Shown: piece by piece, positions 35,801-44,065 of the stretch
How positions within the stretch are numbered: the stretch's first letter is position 1
Layout of the letters: the number at the start of each line of letters is the position of its first letter
Assembly: GCA_001606155.1 (NCBI GenBank)
Contig: LODT01000022.1
Coordinates: forward strand, 496,001 to 560,000
Length of the DNA: 64,000 bases
Direction: 5' to 3'
Source: Tieghemostelium lacteum
Taxonomy: Eukaryota; Evosea; Eumycetozoa; Dictyosteliales; Raperosteliaceae
Notes under the pieces: model-generated
What the model was told of the DNA's origin: nothing
Databases searched by the model: none
What the model saw: the letters and a program-made list of their open reading frames with translations, nothing else
Made by a program: the position numbers and the translations under genes

Positions 35801-36103
35801 TACTCTGACGACTGTTACTATTTACTATTACCAAATTCTGATCAATTCTTGATTCTAAAGACCACTGGTTATCTCATTTTGAAGAATATTGGTACTACAC
35901 CTATACTGATACAATCTCATAAGAGAATGTCAGATGAAATTGGTGGTCAATGTACACTAGATCCTAATGAATCTCAAACATTTGCCTATAAGGGTAGTTG
36001 GTGTATTGCAGTTTTAGAAGGTGATTTTAATTCTTTGGAATTACTTAAAGTTGAAACCAACTCTGGTAGTGATAAACCAATTGGTGATCTACAAATGGCT
36101 TAA
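32894..36103 (+). CDS. 1069-residue low-complexity protein with conserved C-terminal domain
   Basis: Single exon. Residues 1-240 are almost only Ser/Thr/Pro/Lys. An acidic belt (about 250-320, DEEVEEILLYDEND ... EEEEVVLDEHDDE) follows. Next come a Thr run, a possibly amphipathic segment (WMSSLFGAVVTA, about 426) and an Asn/His/Pro-rich tract (about 480-620). From about residue 630 the sequence becomes globular (FRALSLFQDWYKSLWFAP). Around 876-910 it holds a motif of the type Y-x-P-x-Y-x2-x-Y-x-Y then FIINGQSGRTY and RPYG, reminiscent of the 'YKGKxYRFxVNGQTGxxxGERPYS' segments in zinc-ribbon-associated membrane proteins of bacteria and protists. The end (TGYLILKNIGTTPILIQ) is beta-rich. I do not recognise the family. 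A cytosolic scaffold or membrane-associated role is speculation. Confidence 0.78.
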   Translation: MKKSEVPSTTTKTVSPSLSGSSLPKKTSSISTSSGSLLTKSTSTPLPGTKQSLSKSSSTTDVIKQVKTTTSPTSSSITTPLPKRATAPSTTPSSSSSTTTKPLLSKTLSTPAMSTTKRPISTSGSGIATGTTSSTKTVTKVPATTSTVPKTTVTKSTSSSTKTSSPSLVSMRPSSKKPPLTSRSSPTLQSSTSKPITSSKTASVSKSTIPSTSSSSSSARTSGSMALKSTTKAPVVQPVQPKVTFEQFDPTTSTDFENLASEYLDDNDEEVEEILLYDENDVEEIILDQDEIQIEDLDQEEEEVEEEEEVVLDEHDDEYSNGVILYPEIIDLDNDDINNDKVTTSELKQTQTLYINNNSEISSTTTTTTTATISYDQYLENNGNSNLLEQQIEKPIEQEEMEEHEEIEEFKKPIEPSKPIQIKKTSSWMSSLFGAVVTATKSTTTIISSSLSSSSSNSTPPVTPSVTSTSLSNPVPNHLINDSANNIPPNNNINSLNNTQPVPPSNTSPQLTPDSDQNLSKSTPPLTFQGPPPLAPSHQPLVNNNQLKTLPPPNLMYQMTHHNNNHHHPHHPQQPNGYHNNFNNHHHHLPHHNNQHNNRHSQNFNNHRHSQQIMNNYRIQPHNQPGGQALIPFAITSFRALSLFQDWYKSLWFAPTDFKEKIEPTLEIYKYFVPYYVFSTIVHSVHSGKVGFLKNEDPNQQAVIVSQDEHKKKQHETEEIEWMNGSTHPYTQSHNDILIYSPVLNHNALDPPLYEHIKEINEWRLEVAEPFHSQHPQLLYPNYVVEQQQFLLQNGYQQPNTQVTSNTPDSTNPMFNQLPIVTSKMDWEKSWHFAETKIKKNEIYGNDQKLKSDYQATMVKDVETDTKFENISYRTVYAPMYKINYQYDQKDYQFIINGQSGRTYTKVRPYGVGSIKTKAIKILTGGVFSSEKTKSLEQDRKIVNGMVRGKDLNEIDELFNEETGERIQLYSDDCYYLLLPNSDQFLILKTTGYLILKNIGTTPILIQSHKRMSDEIGGQCTLDPNESQTFAYKGSWCIAVLEGDFNSLELLKVETNSGSDKPIGDLQMA

Positions 36104-36253
36104 AAAAGAAATTATTATGTATTATCTAATCTATTTTTTTTTTTTGAAATAAACCTTGTCAAAAGGAGGTATATTAAGTTTGCCTATATTACAATGCGCC
36201 AAAATTTATTTATCTACTACATTTTTTTTACAATTTGATTCGAGTTTGAAAGT

Positions 36254-36549
36254 TTAATTAAAATCATTCAAACCCAATTCATTCCATGATTTCTCTTGTT
36301 TATTTTGATTTGTACTAAAAAGGAGTTCATCAAATTCCTCATTAATAGATAGATTTTCAATAATAGCTGGATGTTTTAAAACTATGGATTAAATACTGTC
36401 AATAACCTGAAATGTGATTGAAAATCTTATGATAATATCAAATGCATACACTCTTTAGGTAATGTTTCCTGTGCCCAATTATTATCTACAATATCTACTA
36501 ACTTTCTATTATTAGAGTGCACATAGAGTGAATATTGACTATCAGACAT
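36254..36549 (-). CDS. anapc13: Anaphase-promoting complex subunit 13 (APC13/Swm1)
   Basis: Two exons, 36549-36450 and 36381-36254, joined in phase 1 (GAGT|GTATGC ... CATAG|TTTTAAAA), give 75 residues. The human and plant proteins are 74 and about 63. APC13 stabilises the TPR lobe of the APC/C ubiquitin ligase that drives mitotic exit. The family core is seen: RKLVDIVDNNWAQETLP here against the LIDIVDEEWMRDTLP-type core of plants and RILDLIDDAWREDKLP of animals. The C-terminal W-x-x-L-x-L phrase is here SWNELGLNDF. Between them is an acidic/polar linker. The start has no upstream in-frame ATG. The gene is too short for usual ORF cut-offs and lies alone on the minus strand between two plus-strand genes. 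Confidence 0.85.
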
Positions 36550-36793
36550 TCCTTTATTTGCGGTGTTGGAAATCTGAAAACCAAAACAAACTTAACTTTT
36601 TTTTTTTTTTTTTTAAATTCTTTTTATTTTTAGACTGCACACAAATCAAGTTAGATGAAAATTTAAACATTAAGTTTTTATTTGTTTAATTATTTGCTTA
36701 TCAATTGGCAAAGAATTTACAATTGTAGATCATATTAAACTAGTATTATATTTGAATACAAATTTTTAAAAAGTTAAAAATAGAAAGTAAAAG

Positions 36794-37971
36794 ATGAGCT
36801 CACTTCCAATGGACAACATCAATCCACCCGTTGTAACCTATCCTTCCAATGATTTGGATGACAATGAAATTATATTTTCAAAAGGTAAACACATTACCGT
36901 TACAAATCAATTTACATGTGAACCAAAAGCTATTTCATTTGACAAATTAAAAGGTATAAATATTATAAACATATAAACATATTTTCAACATTGACATTAA
37001 CAAAGTTTTAAATAGATTTTTTAAATGATCAAATTGTGGAAAAGTCAAAAGGTCATTATTGGATTGATTTACAGGGATTAGATGAAAATGAGATATCAGA
37101 AGTTTGTGATATTATGGGAGTTCATAATCTTACAAAAAAGGATATTATCAAACAGGAAACCAGAGAGAAATGTGAATTCTTTTCAAATCACATTTTTATG
37201 GTAATCAACGAGATACATTATGCAGAGGGTTCAAATGTATTAGTTGAAGAAACCCTCAATGTTGTACTTTTTAGTCGGTTTATATTTACATTTCATTCGG
37301 ATATCATGGTAAGTACCTATCAGGTATTGAGAATGATGAAATATACAACTGATGAAGGTCTACCAAATGCACCTTGGATGATCTATGCCTATTTGGATGG
37401 TATTGTCGATCTCTATATTGATTTGGTAGATAAAATTATGATGGAGACACAATCACTTGATGAACTTGTACTGGTTCTATCCGGTATGAAACAAAACGAG
37501 TTGTTTACTCGTATTGGTTTGGCAGGTAGAAGAGTAACCAATCTACACTCTGGTGTCTTTGGAAAGAGTGAAATTATCTCTGTACTACTAAGAGATGAGA
37601 AATTTATACCAACCGAACTATTACGTTATCTCAGAAATGTTCAAGATCATGTATTGAGAATGCTTCAAAAACTCAATCTCACTCAAAGACTGTTAGGTAA
37701 CTTAAACAATATCTATATGGCTAGAGTATCTCTGGAGGTTTCTGATGCCTCTAATAGTGTCAATAGAAATATGAGAAAATTCACTGCAATCTCTTCTATA
37801 TTTATTCCAATGACATTAGTAACTGGTATCATGGGTATGAATGTAAGAATTCCAGGTATGGTTGGTTTCCCTACTGGTGATTCTTATTGGTATTTTATTG
37901 GACTAATGCTAATCATGCTATCATTTGCCCTAACTGTTACTATTATATTTAAGAGAATTGGTTGGATATAA
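36794..37971 (+). CDS. CorA-family magnesium transporter
   Basis: Two exons, 36794-36953 and 37016-37971, joined in phase 1, give 371 residues. CorA proteins are homopentameric Mg2+ (or Co2+/Ni2+) channels with a large cytosolic funnel and two C-terminal helices. The N-terminal funnel domain is present (HYWIDLQGLDENEISEV, FTFHSDIM). A long helix (about 200-290, NVQDHVLRMLQKLNLTQRLL ... NMRKFTAIS) leads to TM1 (SIFIPMTLVTGIMGMN). The selectivity motif GMN is at about 328-330, and TM2 is FIGLMLIMLSFALTVTII. The GMN tripeptide is intact, so ion transport is likely. It is closer in layout to bacterial CorA/ZntB and fungal Alr-type proteins than to mitochondrial Mrs2, since there is no presequence. 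The membrane is not known. Confidence 0.9.
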
Positions 37972-38499
37972 TCAAACAACATATCTAATTACTTTTTTAT
38001 TTATCCAAATAAATATGTTGCTTTGGTATTCAGCATTATTTTATCTCTTTAAAAAATCAGCCTTCTAAAAAAAAAAAAGAAAGGTTAACAGATTCCTATC
38101 ATTTTTATATTCATTTGTAGGTTCAATTGAAAGTATGTATTTGTTTGCTGCAAGGGAATCTTAAATTTGATTATAATGCAGTTTTTAAAAATGAACTTTT
38201 TTTTTTCAAAATGAGGAATTATGGTTTTACTTAAACATTTCCATAAATTTATAATAGTTTATGAAATGTGTCTGGAAAATGGTAATATATTACTAGATTA
38301 ATCGGGTTTAGAACTACAGTTAGGAATATCCTCTTTATAAGATAGAATATTAAATATCTACAATAACTGTTTAGAATTATCAACAAGTGTTCTAAAGAAA
38401 AATTTGAGTGAAATCTCAATTTTCATTTTTTCCAGAACTATTTTTTGTTTTTTTATTGGTTTTCAAATTTATTTTAGATAAATTATAACAACAAATATA
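37972..38499. other. Intergenic A/T-rich region
   Basis: 528 bp between the CorA and sepiapterin reductase genes, same strand. Homopolymer tracts only; no reading frame or RNA gene recognised. Confidence 0.5.
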
Positions 38500-39532
38500 A
38501 TGAGTAGAATTTTATCATTGGTTACAGGTGGATCAAGAGGCTTTGGAGTTGCTATAGTTGAAGAGGTTTTAGCTAAATTTCAAAATAGTACCATTGACTT
38601 TATACTGTATGCTCGCCCATCTACACAAGGAGGTTTAGAAAAAACTAAACAATTAATCCTTTCAAAATCACCAAAATCAACAGTTAGCAATATTTGTATA
38701 GATCTTTCTATTGTCCCTGAAATTGAAGCTAAATTTATGAAATCTTTAGAAAATGTACGAATACAGTTCACCCCACACACTGAATCTTAAAAAAAATAAG
38801 GTCACAGTCTAACTAGAATTAACAAATATAGGTAGATTTAAGTCAATACTCTAAAGTATTATTTTTTGTAAACCATGGTTCATTAAGTTATTTAGAAAAG
38901 ATTAAAGAGTAGGATATGATACATTTAAATGTTTGAAAGTATTGAAATATGTGGATATTAACAAACAGCAACCAAATCATGTCAATTTTAGTTTAAAGAA
39001 TTTCAATGAAATTCAAAAAGACATTGATTTAAATGTTACTTCAGTCACTGTGTTAACTAGTTTATTTTTAAGAAAAATTTCAACTTATGGTGAAAATCAA
39101 ATTGAAGCTACATTAATTAATACCTCATCACTATGTGCAATTAAACCATTTGACTCTTGGTCAGTTTATTGTTCTGGTAAAGCTGCTCGTGATATGTTAT
39201 TCCAATGTATTGCTGATGAATATGTATGTATTTTATAGTAAACTTGTATGCAGTGAATAAACCTCTAACATCCCTACCCCCCCCCTATTTATAAACAGAA
39301 ATCCAATTCAAAAATTAAATCATTAAATTATGCACCAGGTCCAATGGATACTGATATGCAAAAACAAATCAGAGAACACACTGCTGATGAATCTACAAGA
39401 AATTATTTTATTGAACTCAAGAATAGTGGTAAGCTTGTAAATGCAAATGCATCTGCCTCCAAATTGTCAAACTTACTCTATGAAAATACATTTACTTCTG
39501 GTGCTCATATTGATTACTTTGATCTAAAATAA
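38500..39532 (+). CDS. Sepiapterin reductase (short-chain dehydrogenase)
   Basis: Four exons, 38500-38754, 38832-38908, 38992-39223 and 39299-39532, with matching phases (0, 2, 0), give 265 residues, the family length. Sepiapterin reductase does the last NADPH-dependent step of tetrahydrobiopterin synthesis. Dictyostelids make both BH4 and its D-threo isomer dictyopterin. The Rossmann motif is TGGSRGFG (9-16). The NHG motif (VNHGSLSYLEK) replaces the usual NNAG, as in sepiapterin reductases. The catalytic Ser is in NTSSLCAIKP, and the Tyr/Lys pair in YCSGKAARD (about 169-173). The late segment YAPGPMDTDMQKQIRE is diagnostic. Intron 2 was fixed by the junction EKIK-D-LKNFNEIQKDIDLNVTSV, which uses GTAGGA/TTTTAG and reads through the expected helix. 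Confidence 0.9.
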
Positions 39533-40125
39533 ATTTATTACATTATCCAATTAATTAATTAAAATAGACAAACTAAATAAATTCCATTATGAATGAAGTG
39601 ACTTATACATAGATAAAACAGCTGTAGTGCTGAAATTAAATTAATAAAATAAAAAATGAATATTTAATTAAATTTTTGGAGGTTTTTTAATTGATTGATT
39701 TCTTTGATTATTTTTTCAAGAAGGAAACCACCGCTATTGCGTTCTATTCCACAATCATATTTTTTCAAAAATTTAATTTTTTTTTTTTTTTTTTTTTATA
39801 CATATAACGTTAAAATTCCAAACTAATCGCAATTATTATTATTGTTGTTTTTATTATTATTATTACTTTTGTATAATTATTTATTTTTACATTTTATCAA
39901 AAAAAAAAGATAACCACATAATCTTTTTTAATTTTATTATAAATATACATAGTGTATAAAATTTACATAGAGGATCAGATATTATAGTGGTTATCATTGT
40001 AATATCAGTTGGTCATATTTTTTAAAACTTTCATCATTCAAATTGATATTGAAAGTAGTGTTACTATCGAAAATTAAACGAACATTGTGTATATATATAT
40101 AAAACAAGTAGATAGATAGATAAGA
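39533..40125. other. Intergenic A/T-rich region
   Basis: 593 bp with an 18-base T run (about 39780-39797) and ATT/ATA repeats. Promoter of the SNARE gene; no gene recognised. Confidence 0.5.
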
Positions 40126-40821
40126 ATGGGTGATTCATTGGCAGAATATGAAGAGGAGTTTAATAGTCTAGTTGTAGAGATTGGTAACAGTATCAGAGAA
40201 TTGACAAAGAATAAAAAGGGATACGATAGATCAAAAGTAGATTTAATACAAAATAGAATAAAGAGAGCTCGTGATGTTATAAAAAGTTATAGAGTAGAGT
40301 TTAGAACTCTACCAAAAACTGACCAGATACCTTTTCAAACTAAGACCAATGAAATGGAGGAACAGGTTAAAAAACTAGAAAATGATTTGAATTGGTCAGA
40401 AAAACAGTCAGAGAATGGAGGTAATGGTACACCACAAGGTGAATCTACCATGCAAAAAGAGTTCCAAGATACTATGTCTTTAGCAACAAAAATACAAAAA
40501 GAAGATATCTCCAAAACTGAAAATATCTTGAAAGATGTCGAACAAATAAATATGTTAGGTGCTCAAACACTCGAAGAAATGAAAGTACAAGATGAACAGC
40601 TCAACAGAATCGACAAGGGTCTGAACGAAGTAGATTCCAATCTAAAATTGGCACAGAGACAAATTAGAGTTTTTGCAAGAAAAATGGCAACCGATAAATT
40701 GATTTTAGGTTTAATTCTACTTATTGTCATTGCCATTGTAATCACTATTATTTTCTCTATTGTTAAACCAACTAAATCTAATCCAGATGTCAGAGATAGA
40801 ATTGTTGGTAGTAATGGATAA
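40126..40821 (+). CDS. Qb-SNARE, NPSN-like
   Basis: Single exon, 231 residues. Tail-anchored SNAREs drive membrane fusion. Here the N-terminal three-helix part (LAEYEEEFNSLVVEIGNSI ... KKLENDLNWSEKQ) is followed by a SNARE motif at about 137-195. Its central layer reads LEEMKVQDEQLNRIDKGLNE, with Gln in the zero layer. A single C-terminal membrane helix follows (LILGLILLIVIAIVITIIF) and a short tail. The segment GAQTLEEMKVQDEQ plus the closing RKMATDKLILG resembles plant NPSN11-13 (novel plant SNARE), which protists also have, more than Vti1. The NPSN group acts at the plasma membrane and in cytokinesis in plants; the amoebal role is unknown. A short Gly/Asn insert near residue 97 is the only low-complexity part. 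Confidence 0.82.
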   Translation: MGDSLAEYEEEFNSLVVEIGNSIRELTKNKKGYDRSKVDLIQNRIKRARDVIKSYRVEFRTLPKTDQIPFQTKTNEMEEQVKKLENDLNWSEKQSENGGNGTPQGESTMQKEFQDTMSLATKIQKEDISKTENILKDVEQINMLGAQTLEEMKVQDEQLNRIDKGLNEVDSNLKLAQRQIRVFARKMATDKLILGLILLIVIAIVITIIFSIVKPTKSNPDVRDRIVGSNG

Positions 40822-41022
40822 CCTCAATACCAAGGTTTATCCACACAAATATATTTATTTTCCCAAAAAAAAAAACAAAAGAATAAAAAAGGCCATCTAA
40901 TAATAATAAATCTCCAACTCCCTCTTTTGCTTCACACCCCAGTGATTTATCATAATTACTTGTAATTAATTTTTATTTTATTTTATTGTTTTTTTGGTTA
41001 TATTTATAAAACATTGGTATAT

Positions 41023-42329
41023 TTAGACAGTTAAATCTACAGTACCATTTTCAATTAAAGTTAGAGATTGATTAGAATGAGATTTCCAAGCTTCAATTTT
41101 AGAATTGATAGAAGCGATTTGGTTGAAATCCAAAATTCTTGGAGTAACCCAAGTAATGTGAACAGTCTTTTCAATCTCATCAATGGTACCTTTAATGAGA
41201 CTCAATGAAAGTGATCTCATTAGGAGATGTTCAATCTCGTGAATTGGTAATTTAGTGGTCTGTGAGATTTTACTAAAGGAAATTGATCTCTGATCAGATG
41301 GAGTTCTGAATGCCAATTCTAATAGTGCTAAAATGGAGATCTTTTGTGCAAGTTTTTGAAGATTTTGAGTGATAGCTGGTAAACTTGAAATTACATCTCT
41401 GTGTTGTGATAACAATGCCTCATATTCTCCAATATCACCAACATTGAATATCTTTAACAAATGAATTAACCATGCATTTTTAGAACCTTCAAGTGATTTT
41501 AAAACTGGATGTACAATCTAATTAATTTAATTGAAACGGAATTAATATCAAAATATTAGTTACTAATTTAACTTTTAGTAAATAAAATAACTTACTAAAT
41601 CACCAAAACTAAAAACAGTATCACCAATTAAAGCAGCTATACAAAGATCAATTGCCAAACTTGATTGAACTTCTTGTGAGAGAGTTTCTAATTTACAATA
41701 GGATAGATATAAAAGGGCATTCTTGTAAAATTCACCAGCTTGATTTTTTGCTCTATAAAAATCGGTGCAAACCAAATAGTACAATGAATATACAATTGGT
41801 TCTAGACCTGTGATTCCTTGTAACTCTGTTTTGGCTGATTCAATGGTATTCTTACACTCTTGGTATTGTTCACCACGAAGATACATTGAGGCAATAAATG
41901 CCAATGATAATATATATGCTGATTTATCTCTTTTAACTTTTTGTGAAATTGTCTCAATAAATTGTTTAGCTTCAACATTATCTGTTGATTGATAGGTTTA
42001 ATTAAAAGAGTTGAAGGAATTAGTATATATCACTTATTTTGGTTGAAAGTCTGTGTAGGTGTTTACATACCAAATTGTCTAGCTACAACTATACAAATTT
42101 CAACTAAACTCAGTGGTTTAATCTTTGTTTCAAAGTCTTTAATGAAAAAGTTGTATAGATTGGCTAGTTCTTTTTTCTCTAAGAGAGTTTGTACTGTAAT
42201 GAGTTGTTCAACAGATTTTGTCAATTGATGCCATAACTTGTTGTCATAGTAGTTTTGAATGGCAATAACCTGTTCTGTAATCTCTGGATATGTTTTTTTT
42301 AAATAATCTAAATATTCTGAAACTCTCAT
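41023..42329 (-). CDS. psmD13: 26S proteasome lid subunit PSMD13/Rpn9
   Basis: Three exons, 42329-42071, 41981-41596 and 41517-41023, joined in phases 1 and 0, give 379 residues (human PSMD13 is 376). Rpn9 is a PCI-domain subunit of the proteasome lid that helps place Rpn10 and Rpn11. The N-terminal helical repeats begin MRVSEYLDYLKKTYPE. The middle has TPR-like pairs (FIASMYLRGEQYQECKNTIE, EFYKNALLYLSY). The C-terminal PCI winged helix is in exon 3 (SKISQTTKLPIHEIEHLLMR, LSLIKGTIDEIEKTVHITWV). The ending (PRILDFNQIASINSKIEAW) is characteristic. Intron 1 is donor GTATGT after CAATTTG and acceptor CAACAG. Confidence 0.93.
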
Positions 42330-42467
42330 TCTATCTGTAAATACACTAAATATAAATTAAATTAAAAAAAAAAATTAAAAAAAAAAAAAAAGTTTTTTGA
42401 GTTGTTTTTTTTAAGTTCAATCAGTAACGTAGTGAACATCAACAATGATCATTCGAATTTATTATGA

Positions 42468-43190
42468 CTATTTTACTATTATAATATTTTCATTGTGATT
42501 ATGGTTCATATGTTTTTTAACTCTTTTTAAAGTCTTAATTAGATTGTTCTCGTAAGTTGAAGCACCTTTTCCAATAGCTTTACCATGTTTCAACATCTCC
42601 TCATTGTTCAACAGTTGACCTAGTTTCTCTTTGATTTTACCTTTTACCAATTCCTCAATTTTTGTGGATTTTATTGGTCTAGGTTCCAATATATTATTTA
42701 AAATAGAATTTTGGTAATCGATATCATTCATGAAATTACTGTTTTGTGAAACATTTAAACTGTTATAATCATTTTCATCGTTACTTGATACTGATGAACT
42801 AGATGCAGATAGTGATCGGAATGACATTGGCTTAGGTGACATTTGTAATTGTTGACTACTTGAACTATTCGATATACTATGCGATAATTTATTACTATTA
42901 TTATGTGAATTGATTTTAATGGATTGTGATTTAACTAATTTCTTTGATTTCTTTTCATTACTATTATAGTTTAAACTACTAGATGATATAGTACCATATA
43001 TCCATGTAGTTTGACTACTACTAGTACTATTCTTATTATTGCTATTTACAGATTTAAAACATGATGGATAAGAGTATCTCCAATTACCTTCTTTTGGAGA
43101 ATTTATACAACTATTGAATGATGAGTTTGGTGATGAACATTCTAAATAAGATAAATTGTCTAAAGGACATGAATTTGAATTTAATTCCAT
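42468..43190 (-). CDS. Ser/Asn-rich orphan with a CsbD-like C terminus
   Basis: Single exon, 240 residues. Residues 1-170 are Ser/Asn-rich and poorly ordered, with several Cys in the first 45 (SCPLDN, LECSSP, SCINSP, SCFKS). Basic Ser/Lys patches are potential phosphorylation or nuclear signals. The C-terminal part is different: charged and helical, VKGKIKEKLGQLLNNEEMLK then HGKAIGKGAS. The pattern GKxKExxGxLxxxExxxxxGKxxxxxG resembles the CsbD stress-protein repeat of bacteria, which also turns up in fungi and amoebae. That likeness is by eye and short. It ends in a His/Asn-rich tail. I cannot assign a role; a stress- or development-related protein would fit. Confidence 0.65.
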   Translation of the reverse strand: MELNSNSCPLDNLSYLECSSPNSSFNSCINSPKEGNWRYSYPSCFKSVNSNNKNSTSSSQTTWIYGTISSSSLNYNSNEKKSKKLVKSQSIKINSHNNSNKLSHSISNSSSSQQLQMSPKPMSFRSLSASSSSVSSNDENDYNSLNVSQNSNFMNDIDYQNSILNNILEPRPIKSTKIEELVKGKIKEKLGQLLNNEEMLKHGKAIGKGASTYENNLIKTLKRVKKHMNHNHNENIIIVK

Positions 43191-44065
43191 ATTTTTTGTT
43201 TTATATTTTTTTAAATTAATTATGTGTATACCAATATTTTAAAAAAATAGTTTACACAACTAATAGATATATAAAAAGTAAGTTTAGATTTTTATATAAA
43301 TTAAAATAAAAAATTAAATATTTATATAAAGTAAAAAAAAACAATAAACTAATTGACAAAATTGATTATTTTTTATACAAAATAAGGTATAAATAATCAC
43401 CATTTCTCTCTTGTCAAAATACTAGATCCATCCTACCAATTATCAAGATTAAACATTTATATTGTGTGTGTGTGTGTGTTTGTGATAAAAATAATTAAAA
43501 TATATAAATTAGTGGTTCAGGTGATTTAAATGTAAATTTAAATAATCAAATTTTATTTTTAAAATAAACATAAATGTTATAGATATATCCTTATTATATG
43601 ATACAAATTTATAAAACTCAAAAACAAATATCGACCCCACACAGTTCCAATTCTCTCTAAAAATCAATACTACCACAGCTTTTAATAGCACACACCCACA
43701 CTCTCTAACACCTTTATAAAATATTAAATTTACAACAAAATTTAAATAATTGATATTGGAAAATATCACATTTTTTCATTGTTTTACTAGTTGTAATTGA
43801 TAATTTTAGTTACAATGTTAAAGAAATCAAAACAGAATAAATCTATATATGGTTAAATTAAAATTGTATTTTGCAATGAACAAATTCAAAGTTTAAATGG
43901 TAAATTACTTATAAAGACTGATAAATAGTGATTGAAATTACACTTGTTATTTTTAATAAATCAAGATATTTTTTAAATTAAAAATAGTATGACTTTTTAA
44001 ATTTTTTTAGAAATTTATTTATTTTTTTTTGTTTTAAATTTATTTGTGTGATGATGAAATAAACA
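43191..44065. other. Divergent intergenic region
   Basis: 875 bp between the CsbD-like orphan (minus) and PUF60 (plus). It has a (TG)8 microsatellite, long A/T tracts and a few short open frames without codon character. A minus-strand frame at 43509-43769 is not supported. It probably contains both promoters and 5' UTRs. Confidence 0.5.
43463..43478. repeat. (TG)8 microsatellite
   Basis: Eight perfect TG dinucleotides, followed by TT and two more TG units. It is a simple repeat in the promoter region between the CsbD-like orphan and PUF60 and a likely length polymorphism. Confidence 0.9.

Noticed and set aside
43509-43769. Minus-strand open frame of 86 codons
   Set aside because: No homology, A/T-driven composition, lies in promoter DNA between two divergent genes.
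43815-43928. Short plus-strand frame starting MLKKSKQNKS and continuing after an in-frame TAA with IKIVFCNEQIQSLNGK
   Set aside because: The downstream phrase looks protein-like, but there is a stop, no splice solution that keeps both parts, and no recognised family.
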